Source of the DNA: Lachnospiraceae bacterium | GTDB lineage: Bacteria > Bacillota > Clostridia > Lachnospirales > Lachnospiraceae | DNA length: 64,000 nucleotides | Direction: 5' to 3' | Assembly: GCA_017513125.1 (NCBI GenBank) | Contig: JAFWDI010000026.1 | Location: forward strand, 1 to 64,000 | Part shown: positions 26,435 to 34,725 of the stretch, piece by piece | Layout: each line of letters begins with the position of its first letter | How positions within the stretch are numbered: position 1 is the first letter of the stretch | Notes under the pieces: generated by a model | What the model was told of the DNA's origin: nothing | The model's input: the letters and a program-made list of their open reading frames with translations, nothing else | Database searches by the model: none | Program-made: the position numbers and the translations under genes

Positions 26435-26812
26435 TCATGCCGTCGGCGGCCCGGGGTTTTCCCGGCTGCCGTGATCCTGATACTTCCGAAGAGAAAACCG
26501 CATCGTTTTCAGCACATCCAGCATGATCCGCATCTCCTCTTCCGAACTCGAGGCGAGAAGCTCCATGGCCTCGCGCAGAACGCCGTCGGTGCCCGGTCCG
26601 GCGTCGTCCCGGATCAGGGAACCCGGGGGGACCTGCAGACTGTCGGCCAGATCCAGCAGCACGGGCAATGACAGCTTCGTACCGGCCGTTTCGATATGGC
26701 TCATATGTGTCGGGCTGATATCGACCGCACCGGCCAGCTCTTCCTGTGTCAGGCCGCGCGCCTTCCGGTATTTGCGGATCTGCTTTCCGATCTGTTTATA
26801 ATCCACACTCAT
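26435..26812 (-). CDS. XRE-family transcriptional regulator
   Basis: A 125-residue protein with an N-terminal Cro/C1 helix-turn-helix. I-G-K-Q-I-R-K-Y-R-K-A-R-G-L-T-Q-E-E-L leads into the recognition region S-P-T-H-M-S-H-I-E (about residues 30-38). A helical C-terminal half (E-A-M-E-L-L-A-S-S-S-E-E-E-M-R-I-M-L) is of the kind used for dimerisation. The start at 26812 is preceded by AGGGGGGCCGGC; two in-frame ATGs further upstream (26833, 26842) lack such a site. It lies alone on the minus strand, convergent with the preceding gene. Its target is not known. Confidence 0.85.
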   Translation of the reverse strand: MSVDYKQIGKQIRKYRKARGLTQEELAGAVDISPTHMSHIETAGTKLSLPVLLDLADSLQVPPGSLIRDDAGPGTDGVLREAMELLASSSEEEMRIMLDVLKTMRFSLRKYQDHGSRENPGPPTA

Positions 26813-26883
26813 GCCGGCCCCCCTGTCGCCCATAGAGTTCATATAATAGTTAATTTTAAGGCGGCAAGCGCAAATATGAATAG

Positions 26884-26913
26884 ACTGTACAGGCGGTAGT
26901 CCGCCTGCACAGT
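26884..26913 (-). terminator. Hairpin downstream of the malic enzyme gene
   Basis: A 13 bp stem with one mismatch (ACTGTACAGGCGG with CCGCCTGCACAGT) and a TAGT loop, about 70 bp past the malic enzyme stop. On the minus strand it is followed by a T-rich but broken stretch, so termination is likely but not certain. Confidence 0.6.
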
Positions 26914-26980
26914 TCAGATTTCTTATTCCGATGACGGGAAGTTCTTTGGGGAAAGAGTGGAGCTTCCGGAAGCGCAGCTG

Positions 26981-28156
26981 TCAGATCCGTGCCACGCCGC
27001 TCTTCTTCGCGGCTTCCGCCACGGCCTTCGCGACCGCGGGGGCCACACGCGGATCGAACGCTGCGGGAATGATATAGTCCTCGTTCAGCTCCGCCGGGTC
27101 CACGAGCTCTGCGAGCGCACGCGACGCCGCGAGCTTCATCTCTTCATTAATATCGCGCGCCCGAACGTCGAACGCGCCGCGGAAGATGCCGGGGAAGGCC
27201 AGAACGTTATTGATCTGGTTCGGGTAGTCGCTGCGGCCGGTCGAGACCACGCGCGCTCCCGCCGCTTTCGCTTCGTCCGGGAAGATCTCGGGCGTGGGGT
27301 TCGCGCAGGCGAAGATGATCGGATCCTTCGCCATCGACCGGACCATATCCTGTGTGACAGCGCCGGGCGCCGACACGCCGATGAACACGTCCGCGTCTTT
27401 CATGGAGTCCGCGAGAGTTCCCTGCAGCCGGCGGGGGTTCGTGATCTTCGCCATCTCTTCCTTTATCGCGTTCATGCCCTGCTCACGGCCTTCATAGATC
27501 AGTCCGGTCCGGTCGCACAGCGTGACGTCCTTCACGCCGGCGGACAGCAGAAGCCGGCAGATCGCGATCGCCGCCGCGCCCGCGCCGTTCATCGCGACGC
27601 GGATATCCCCGATGTCTTTTCCCACGACTTTCAGCGCGTTCGTCAGACCCGCGAGCGTGATGACGGCGGTCCCGTGCTGGTCGTCGTGGAAGATCGGAAT
27701 GTCGCACTTTTCCTTCAGCTTCGCCTCGATCTCGAAGCACCGCGGCGCCGCGATGTCCTCGAGGTTGATCCCGCCGAACGAACCCGACATCAGCCAGACC
27801 GCGTTCACGAACTCGTCGACGTCATGCGTCCGGATGCAGAGAGGGAATGCGTCGACGTCGCCGAAGCTCTTAAACAGCACGCACTTTCCCTCCATGACGG
27901 GCATGCCCGCCTCGGGACCGATGTCGCCGAGCCCCAGCACCGCGCTGCCGTCGGTGATCACGGCGCACAGGTTATGCCGGCGGGTCAGCTCGTAACTCAT
28001 CTGCGGATCCGCCTGGATCGCCAGGCAGGGCTCCGCCACGCCGGGGGTATAGGCCAGGGAGAGGTCCTCCGACGAGTCGACGGGGACTCTCGAGACGACC
28101 TCGATCTTTCCTTTCCATTCGCCGTGAAGCCTGAGGGATTCTTTTGCGTAGTCCAT
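26981..28156 (-). CDS. NAD(P)-dependent malic enzyme
   Basis: A 391-residue bacterial-type malic enzyme that converts malate to pyruvate + CO2 with reduction of NAD(P). Features in order: Y-T-P-G-V-A-E-P-C near residue 38 (with the conserved Tyr), and V-M-E-G-K-C-V-L-F-K with the catalytic Lys near 90. The metal-binding E-D-I-A-A-P-R-C-F-E is near 135, D-D-Q-H-G-T-A near 160, and the Rossmann motif G-A-G-A-A-A near 190. Length is normal for the short clostridial form. The ATG follows AAGGAGTTTTC and a good minus-strand promoter. It complements PEP carboxykinase in C3/C4 metabolism. Confidence 0.94.
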   Translation of the reverse strand: MDYAKESLRLHGEWKGKIEVVSRVPVDSSEDLSLAYTPGVAEPCLAIQADPQMSYELTRRHNLCAVITDGSAVLGLGDIGPEAGMPVMEGKCVLFKSFGDVDAFPLCIRTHDVDEFVNAVWLMSGSFGGINLEDIAAPRCFEIEAKLKEKCDIPIFHDDQHGTAVITLAGLTNALKVVGKDIGDIRVAMNGAGAAAIAICRLLLSAGVKDVTLCDRTGLIYEGREQGMNAIKEEMAKITNPRRLQGTLADSMKDADVFIGVSAPGAVTQDMVRSMAKDPIIFACANPTPEIFPDEAKAAGARVVSTGRSDYPNQINNVLAFPGIFRGAFDVRARDINEEMKLAASRALAELVDPAELNEDYIIPAAFDPRVAPAVAKAVAEAAKKSGVARI

Positions 28157-28224
28157 GAAAACTCCTTAATGATCCATATTTGATCGGAAAACATGCGCGC
28201 GGACCGTTCCGCGCAGCGGTATTC

Positions 28225-28253
28225 ATTGTAGATGAAAGCGCGCGGTATTTCAA
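28225..28253 (-). promoter_or_regulatory. Promoter of the malic enzyme gene
   Basis: On the minus strand TTGAAA, 17 bp and TACAAT; the -10 lies about 70 bp before the start codon. Confidence 0.75.
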
Positions 28254-28322
28254 TGACTCTCTGCCCCGAAAAACTTACGAAAATTCATGTGTTTCCGAAC
28301 GGTTTCTATGCAAAGCGTTACA

Positions 28323-28351
28323 TTGACAGCATTGCCCCGCGTAAATATAAT
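28323..28351 (+). promoter_or_regulatory. Consensus promoter of ileS
   Basis: A perfect TTGACA, a 17 bp spacer and a perfect TATAAT, the best promoter in the window. The roughly 90-base leader that follows has only a small TCTCGT/ACGAGA hairpin and no T-box. Confidence 0.92.
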
Positions 28352-28447
28352 AGGAAAGCTATGGGTGAACGGTAAAATGCCGTAATATGCCCGAATAGCG
28401 CGAAAAACCTGCACATCTCGTGACGAGAAAGCGAAATGGAGGAACAC

Positions 28448-31400
28448 ATGCTGTACCAGAAAGTATCGACCGACATGAAGTTCGTGGACCGTGAGAAGGA
28501 AGTCCTCGACTTCTGGAACACCCACGACATTTTCCTGAAGTCCGTGGAAGAGAAAAAGAACGGCCCGACCTACATGTTTTACGACGGCCCGCCCACAGCG
28601 AACGGAAAGCCGCACATCGGACACGTTCTCACGCGCGTCATTAAGGATATGATTCCCCGCTACCACACGATGAAGGGCGAGCAGGTCCTCCGCAAGGCCG
28701 GATGGGACACGCACGGCCTGCCCGTGGAGCTGGAGGTCGAGCGCGAACTGGGCCTGGACGGGAAGGAGCAGATCGAGGAGTACGGCGTGGAGCCGTTCAT
28801 CAAGCGCTGCAAGGAAAGCGTCTGGCGCTATAAAGGCATGTGGGAGGAGTTCTCCGACGCGGTCGGTTTCTGGGCTGACATGGAGCACCCCTATATCACG
28901 TATGAAAACGATTATATCGAGTCCTGCTGGTGGTCGCTGAAGCAGATCTTCGACCGCGGACTCCTTTATAAGGGCTTCCGGATCGTTCCCTACTGCCCGC
29001 GCTGCGGCACGCCTCTGTCGAGCCACGAGATCGCGCAGGGATATAAGGATGTGAAGGACACTTCGTGCATCGCGAAGTTTAAGATCAAAGGCGACGACGC
29101 GATGATCCTCGCCTGGACCACGACTCCCTGGACCCTGCCTTCGAACGTCGCGCTCTGTGTGAACGAGAAGGAGACCTATCTGCGCGTGCGCTGCGGCGAC
29201 ACGGCCCGCTTCCCCGGCGAGAAGTACATCCTGGCGGAAGCCCTGGCGGACAAGGTCCTCGGCGAGGGCGCCTACGAGGTCCTCGAGCGCTTCCCGGGCG
29301 AGATGCTGAAGGGCACGGAGTACGAGCCGCTGTTCGATTTCACGAAGGCCGACGACGGCCGCCTGCACATCGTGGTCTGCGACGACTACGTCACGATGGA
29401 AGACGGCACCGGCATCGTCCACATCGCTCCCGCGTTCGGTGAGGACGACGCCCGCGTGGGCCGCGCCTACGACCTCGCGTTCATCCAGTTCGTTGACGCG
29501 AAAGGCTGCATGACGAAGGAGACGCCCTGGGCCGGGAAGACCGTGAAGGAGACCGACCCGCTCGTGATCGAGGCGCTGCGTGAGAGCGGAAAGCTCTATG
29601 CGGCCATCCCGTTCGAGCATAACTACCCGCACTGCTGGCGCTGCGACACCCCCCTGATCTACTACGCGCGCGAGTCCTGGTTCATCCGCATGACCGCGGT
29701 GAAGGACGAGCTCGTGGCGAATAATAAGACCGTGAACTGGACCCCGCCTTCGATCGGCGAGGGACGCTTCGGCGACTGGCTCGAGAACATCCAGGACTGG
29801 AACATCAGCCGCGACCGCTACTGGGGCACGCCCCTGCCGGTCTGGCAGTGCTCCTGCGGGCACCGTCACGCGATCGGCTCCATCGCGGAGCTGAAGGAGA
29901 TGTCGGACAACTGCCCCGACGAGATCGAGCTGCATAAGCCTTACGTGGACGCGGTCACCCTGCGCTGCCCGAAGTGCGGCGGCGAGATGCACCGCACGCC
30001 CGAGGTCATCGACTGCTGGTACGATTCCGGTGCGATGCCCTTCGCGCAGTTCCACTATCCTTTTGAGAATAAAGAACTGTTCGAGTCGCACTTCCCGGCT
30101 CAGTTCATCTCCGAGGCGGTCGACCAGACCCGCGGATGGTTCTACTCGCTGATGGCGGTGTCGACGCTGATCTTCCATAAGGCGCCTTACGAGAACGTCA
30201 TCGTGCTCGGCCACGTCCTGGACAAGGACGGCCAGAAGATGTCGAAGTCGAAGGGCAATGCCGTGGATCCCATGGAGGCTCTCGGAAAGTACGGCGCCGA
30301 CGCGATCCGCTGGTATTTCTACACGAACTCCGCTCCCTGGCTTCCGAACCGCTTCCACGGCGACGCGGTCACCGAGGTCCAGAAGAAGTTCATGGGCACG
30401 CTCTGGAACACCTACGCGTTCTTCGTGCTCTACGCGAACATCGACGAGTTCGACCCGACGAAGTACGCGCTTGAGCCGGAGAAGCTGTCCGTCATGGACC
30501 GCTGGCTGCTGTCGCGCATGAACAGCATGGTCAAGGACGTCGACCGGAACCTCGCGGATTACCGGATCCCCGAGGCTGCGAAGGCGATCTCCTCGTTCGT
30601 CGACGACATGTCGAACTGGTACGTGCGCCGCTGCCGCGACCGCTTCTGGGCGAAGGGCATGGAGCAGGATAAGGTCAATGCCTACATGAGCCTCTACACC
30701 GCTCTCGTGACCGCCGCGAAGGTCTCCGCGCCCATGATTCCGTTCATGGCCGAGAGCATCTACCGGAACCTGGTCTGCTCCGTGGACGCCTCCGCGCCCG
30801 AGAGCGTGCATCTGTGCGCGTTCCCGGAGACCGACGAGGCCATGATCGACGCGGGTCTCGAGCAGAAGATGGACGAAGTCCTGAAGGTCGTTACGATGGG
30901 CCGCGCCGCGCGGAACACCGCGAACCGGAAGAACCGCCAGCCGCTGGCGAAGATGTTCGTGAAGGCGCCCGAGAAGCTGCCGGAGTTCTATCAGGACATC
31001 ATCCGCGAAGAGCTGAACGTGAAGGAAGTCGAGTTCACCGACGAGGTCGGCGCGTTCACTTCCTACAGCTTTAAGCCGCAGATGCGCACGCTGGGACCGA
31101 AGTATGGAAAGCTGCTCGGAGGCATTAAGGCCGCGCTGGCCGGTATTGACGGGAACGCCGCCATGGCCGAGCTGAACGAGACCGGTCTGCTGAAGCTTGA
31201 CATCGACGGAAACGCGGTCGAGCTCGCCCCGGACGATCTGCTGATCGACACGCAGAAGGTCGAGGGCTTCGAGGCTGTGACCGAGAAGGATATCACGGTC
31301 GTCATCGACACCCGCCTGACGCCGGAACTCGAGGAGGAAGGCCTGGTCCGCGAGACGGTCTCGAAGATCCAGACCATGCGCCGCGACGCGGGCTTCGAAG

Positions 31401-31582
31401 TGACGGATCACATCGCCGTGAGCATTTCGGGAAATGAGGCGATCGAGGAGCTGGTCCGCGCGAACGAGGCGAAGATCACGGGCGACGTGCTCGCGGATTC
31501 GATCGTTTTCGGCGAGGCGTTTGAGATCTCGAAGGAGTGGAACCTGAACGGTCAGAAGGTCACGATCGGGGTTCGGAGGTGA
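28448..31582 (+). CDS. ileS: Isoleucyl-tRNA synthetase (type-2-like)
   Basis: A 1044-residue class I synthetase that charges tRNA-Ile. The HIGH motif is P-H-I-G-H near residue 50, and the KMSKS loop is K-M-S-K-S-K-G-N near 600. The CP1 editing domain has W-T-T-T-P-W-T-L-P-S-N. Two zinc-type clusters are visible, C-P-R-C-G-T-P near 185 and C-P-K-C-G-G near 510. The overall length, the D-T-H-G-L-P-V-E region and the long C-terminal domain resemble the eukaryote-like type 2 IleRS, whose members are naturally resistant to mupirocin. The start is ATG 28448 because GGAGG lies five bases before it; ATG 28436 overlaps that site. glgP follows 2 bp after the stop. Confidence 0.95.
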   Translation: MLYQKVSTDMKFVDREKEVLDFWNTHDIFLKSVEEKKNGPTYMFYDGPPTANGKPHIGHVLTRVIKDMIPRYHTMKGEQVLRKAGWDTHGLPVELEVERELGLDGKEQIEEYGVEPFIKRCKESVWRYKGMWEEFSDAVGFWADMEHPYITYENDYIESCWWSLKQIFDRGLLYKGFRIVPYCPRCGTPLSSHEIAQGYKDVKDTSCIAKFKIKGDDAMILAWTTTPWTLPSNVALCVNEKETYLRVRCGDTARFPGEKYILAEALADKVLGEGAYEVLERFPGEMLKGTEYEPLFDFTKADDGRLHIVVCDDYVTMEDGTGIVHIAPAFGEDDARVGRAYDLAFIQFVDAKGCMTKETPWAGKTVKETDPLVIEALRESGKLYAAIPFEHNYPHCWRCDTPLIYYARESWFIRMTAVKDELVANNKTVNWTPPSIGEGRFGDWLENIQDWNISRDRYWGTPLPVWQCSCGHRHAIGSIAELKEMSDNCPDEIELHKPYVDAVTLRCPKCGGEMHRTPEVIDCWYDSGAMPFAQFHYPFENKELFESHFPAQFISEAVDQTRGWFYSLMAVSTLIFHKAPYENVIVLGHVLDKDGQKMSKSKGNAVDPMEALGKYGADAIRWYFYTNSAPWLPNRFHGDAVTEVQKKFMGTLWNTYAFFVLYANIDEFDPTKYALEPEKLSVMDRWLLSRMNSMVKDVDRNLADYRIPEAAKAISSFVDDMSNWYVRRCRDRFWAKGMEQDKVNAYMSLYTALVTAAKVSAPMIPFMAESIYRNLVCSVDASAPESVHLCAFPETDEAMIDAGLEQKMDEVLKVVTMGRAARNTANRKNRQPLAKMFVKAPEKLPEFYQDIIREELNVKEVEFTDEVGAFTSYSFKPQMRTLGPKYGKLLGGIKAALAGIDGNAAMAELNETGLLKLDIDGNAVELAPDDLLIDTQKVEGFEAVTEKDITVVIDTRLTPELEEEGLVRETVSKIQTMRRDAGFEVTDHIAVSISGNEAIEELVRANEAKITGDVLADSIVFGEAFEISKEWNLNGQKVTIGVRR

Positions 31583-31584
31583 AT

Positions 31585-34044
31585 ATGGCGCAGAACAGCT
31601 TTGATAAAGAGCAGTTCAAAAAAATGGTGATCGACAACGTCAAGAACCTCTACCGCCGCGACATCGAGGACGCGGAGGAGCGGCAGATCTTCACGGCGAC
31701 TTCGCTGGCGCTGAAGGATCTGATCATTGACCGGTGGATCGCCACGCATAAAGCGATCAATGCCCAGGACGCGAAGACCGTCTACTATCTGTCCATGGAG
31801 TTCCTGATGGGCCGCGCCCTCGGAAACAATGTGATCAATATGCAGGCGGACGTCCTCGGCGCACTCGAGGAACTGGGCTACGACCTGAACCGGATCGAAG
31901 ACCAGGAGCGCGACTGGGCGCTCGGAAACGGCGGCCTCGGCAGGCTGGCGGCCTGCTTCCTGGATTCGCTCGCGACGCTGGATTATCCGGCCTACGGCTG
32001 CGGCATCCGCTATCACTACGGGATGTTTAAGCAGGAGATCCGCGACGGCTATCAGGTCGAGGTCCCCGACAACTGGCTGAAGCACGGAAACCCGTTCGAG
32101 GTGCGCCGCGACGAGTACACCTGCGAGATCCGCTTCGGCGGCCACGTGGTGTACGACTATAACCAGGGCGAGGGACGGTATTATTTCCGTCAGGAGGGCT
32201 ATTACGCGGTGAACGCGGTGCCCTACGACATCCCCGTCGTGGGATACGGCACCGATATGGTGAATACGCTGCGAATCTGGGACGCGGAGCCGGTGAGCAC
32301 TTTTAATCTCGAGTCGTTCGAGAAGGGCGATTACCTGCGCGCGGTCGAGCAGGAGGAGCTCGCGCGGAGCATTTCCCACGTGCTCTATCCGAATGATAAT
32401 CACTACTCCGGAAAGGAGCTGCGCCTGAAGCAGCAGTACTTCTTCGTGTCCGCGAGCATCCAGACCGCGGTGAGGAAGTACATGTCGGCCCACCGCGATA
32501 TCTACCGCCTGCATGAGAAGGTGATCTTCCAGATGAACGATACGCACCCGACCATCGCGGTCCCGGAGCTCATGCGCATCCTGATGGACGATTACCATCT
32601 GACCTGGGAGGCGGCCTGGAACATCACGACGAAGTGCTGCGCCTACACGAACCACACGATCATGACCGAGGCGCTCGAGAAGTGGCCGGTCGACCTGTTC
32701 GAGCTGCTGCTGCCGCGCATCTACCAGATCGTGCAGGAGATCGACCGGCGCGTCCGCGTGCAGATCTCGGAGCACTGGCCCGGCGACGGAGACCGGCTCG
32801 AGCGCATGGCGGTCATTTCGGGCGGGCAGATCCACATGGCGCGCATGGCTGTGATCGCGAGCTGTTCGGTGAACGGCGTGGCCGCGCTGCACACGCGGAT
32901 CCTGGAGACGAAGCTCTTCCGGGATTATTACGAGATCTGGCCGGAGAAGTTCTCGAATAAGACGAACGGCATCACGCAGAGGCGCTTCCTGCTGCACGCG
33001 AACCCGCTGCTGGCGGAGTGGATCACGGCGCGGATCGGCGACGGCTGGGTCACGGACCTGCCGCAGCTGGAGCGGCTCGGGGAGTGGCTGGACGACGCCG
33101 AGGCGCTCGGCGAGTTCCGCGAGATCAAGTATCAGAACAAGGTCCGCCTGGCGGAGTATATCCGGGAGCATAACGGCATTGACGTGGATCCTTCGTCGAT
33201 CTTCGACATCCAGGTGAAGCGTCTGCACGAATACAAGCGCCAGCTGATGAACATCCTGCGCGTGATGATCCTGTATAACCGGCTGAAGGATGATCCGAAT
33301 CTCGACATCGTCCCCCGGACCGTCATCATCGGCGGAAAGGCTGCCGCGGGCTACGAGCGTGCGAAGCTGATCATCAAGCTCGTGAACTCGGTCGCGGACG
33401 TCGTGAACAACGATCCCGACATCCGCGGAAAGCTGAAGGTCGTCTTCATCGAGGACTACTGCGTGTCGAACGGAGAACTGCTCTTCGCGGCTGCGGAGGT
33501 CAGCGAGCAGATCTCGACCGCGAGCAAGGAAGCCTCCGGAACCGGAAACATGAAGTTCCTCCTGAACGGCGCGCTGACGATCGGCACGATGGACGGCGCG
33601 AATATCGAGATCGTCGAGGAAGTGGGCGAGGAGAACGCGTTCATCTTCGGCATGAGCTCGGAGGAAGTCATCGCGCATGAGGCGGCCGGCGACTACGATC
33701 CGAACACCGTCATTGAGAACGACGGAGAGATCCGCAGGGCGGTCATGCAGCTCGTGAACGGCGCGTTTTCGCCGAATGAGCCCGACCTGTTCCGCCCGCT
33801 GTACGACTCTCTGCTGTATCGGACGACGGACCGTGCGGACGTGTACTTCACGCTGAAGGACCTGCGTTCCTACATGGACGCGCAGGACCGTGTGGACCGG
33901 GCTTACCGCGACCAGCGGGCCTGGACGAAGGCCTCGCTGATCAATGTCGCGCACAGCGGAAAGTTCTCGTCCGACCGGACCATCCGCCAGTACGTCGACG
34001 AGATCTGGCATTTGGAAAAAGTGCGCGTGAACGCGGACTCGTGA
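31585..34044 (+). CDS. glgP: Glycogen/alpha-glucan phosphorylase
   Basis: An 819-residue phosphorylase that releases glucose-1-phosphate from glycogen or maltodextrins using phosphate and PLP. The PLP lysine is in E-A-S-G-T-G-N-M-K-F near residue 658, followed by G-A-L-T-I-G-T-M-D-G-A-N. The N-terminal half has E-F-L-M-G-R-A-L-G-N-N and G-L-G-R-L-A-A-C. The start ATG at 31585 follows TCGGAGGTGAAT and lies 2 bp after ileS, so the gene is probably co-transcribed with ileS, an unusual pairing. No other glycogen genes are nearby; GalU further along uses the glucose-1-phosphate made here. Confidence 0.95.
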   Translation: MAQNSFDKEQFKKMVIDNVKNLYRRDIEDAEERQIFTATSLALKDLIIDRWIATHKAINAQDAKTVYYLSMEFLMGRALGNNVINMQADVLGALEELGYDLNRIEDQERDWALGNGGLGRLAACFLDSLATLDYPAYGCGIRYHYGMFKQEIRDGYQVEVPDNWLKHGNPFEVRRDEYTCEIRFGGHVVYDYNQGEGRYYFRQEGYYAVNAVPYDIPVVGYGTDMVNTLRIWDAEPVSTFNLESFEKGDYLRAVEQEELARSISHVLYPNDNHYSGKELRLKQQYFFVSASIQTAVRKYMSAHRDIYRLHEKVIFQMNDTHPTIAVPELMRILMDDYHLTWEAAWNITTKCCAYTNHTIMTEALEKWPVDLFELLLPRIYQIVQEIDRRVRVQISEHWPGDGDRLERMAVISGGQIHMARMAVIASCSVNGVAALHTRILETKLFRDYYEIWPEKFSNKTNGITQRRFLLHANPLLAEWITARIGDGWVTDLPQLERLGEWLDDAEALGEFREIKYQNKVRLAEYIREHNGIDVDPSSIFDIQVKRLHEYKRQLMNILRVMILYNRLKDDPNLDIVPRTVIIGGKAAAGYERAKLIIKLVNSVADVVNNDPDIRGKLKVVFIEDYCVSNGELLFAAAEVSEQISTASKEASGTGNMKFLLNGALTIGTMDGANIEIVEEVGEENAFIFGMSSEEVIAHEAAGDYDPNTVIENDGEIRRAVMQLVNGAFSPNEPDLFRPLYDSLLYRTTDRADVYFTLKDLRSYMDAQDRVDRAYRDQRAWTKASLINVAHSGKFSSDRTIRQYVDEIWHLEKVRVNADS

Positions 34045-34091
34045 CGCGGGCCGGCAGCGTGCCGGAGACGTACCGGCGACAGAAGCAAATG

Positions 34092-34127
34092 CTTGAAAAA
34101 CCATCCTTTCAAGTGTAAATTTATAAT
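34092..34127 (+). promoter_or_regulatory. Hairpin followed by a TATAAT box
   Basis: CTTGAAA (34092-34098) pairs with TTTCAAG (34107-34113), and TATAAT is at 34122-34127. The TTGAAA in the first arm is 23 bp from the -10, too far for a normal promoter, so the -35 is unclear. It probably drives the small membrane-protein gene at 34223. Confidence 0.45.
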
Positions 34128-34222
34128 GTATGCGTCCCGCCTCCGGACAGTCGTTTCCGGAAGCTTTCCGGCCCGGCCGGAGAGGGACGCGGGACACCGG
34201 AAGAGAGAAGGAGTGACAGGCC

Positions 34223-34624
34223 ATGAGCCAGGAAAAAGTTGACCGCTATAAAGAGTCGAAATCCCAGAGAAAGCAGGCTGCGGAGAAAGAGCGCGCGCGG
34301 AAGAAGAGAAACCGCATCATCGGCGCCGTGATCGCGATCGCGATCGCGGCCGCGATCGTTGCGGCGATCAGCGTGACCGTCGTGAACCAGGCGCGTCTGC
34401 GCAGGGAGGCGGCGCCGGATTATATGTCCGCGACGTCTTTCGTCCTTTCCGACCGTGCGGGCATCCTTGACGAAGAGACCGAGCCCGCGGCAGAGACTGA
34501 GGCTGAGACCGAGGCCGAGACCGAAGCGGAGGCCGAAGGCGAGACCGAGACCGAGACCGCGGCGGAAGGCGGAACGGAGTCCGCCGACGAGACTCCCGGG
34601 GCGGACGAGACCCCGGCCGCCTGA
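34223..34624 (+). CDS. Small single-pass membrane protein with an acidic Glu/Thr tail
   Basis: A 133-residue protein without a named family. Residues 1-32 are strongly basic and look helical (K-E-S-K-S-Q-R-K-Q-A-A-E-K-E-R-A-R-K-K). Residues 33-56 form one membrane helix. Positive-inside charge places the N-terminus in the cytoplasm and the rest outside. From about residue 85 to the end it is almost only Glu, Thr, Ala and Gly, with E-T-E-A repeats. The ATG follows GAGAAGGAGTGACAGGCC. It lies upstream of murC, and similar small basic-TM-acidic proteins occur near envelope genes in Clostridia; a cell-wall role is only a guess. Confidence 0.7.
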   Translation: MSQEKVDRYKESKSQRKQAAEKERARKKRNRIIGAVIAIAIAAAIVAAISVTVVNQARLRREAAPDYMSATSFVLSDRAGILDEETEPAAETEAETEAETEAEAEGETETETAAEGGTESADETPGADETPAA

Positions 34625-34725
34625 GCGTATCTGTTTTTTAAGGCAGCGGGATGTGACCGCTGCCTTCCGTGACCTTTCGGCACGTCTCCCCGAACGGGAG
34701 ACCGGCTGACACGAAAGAGACATCC

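Noticed and set aside
28352..28447. T-box riboswitch before ileS
   Set aside because: No T-box sequence, specifier stem or terminator/antiterminator pair could be found in the short leader.
28250..31411. Very long open frame (over 1000 codons) on the minus strand opposite ileS
   Set aside because: This is a GC-driven mirror of the ileS codons: Arg/Leu/Val/His-rich, without family motifs or a ribosome site. Similar mirrors opposite the hydantoinase, glgP and export genes were rejected for the same reason.
34640..34666. AAGGCAGCGG / CCGCTGCCTT hairpin as a terminator before murC
   Set aside because: No T run follows on the plus strand, and T residues lie only on its 5' side, so it is not an intrinsic terminator in either direction.
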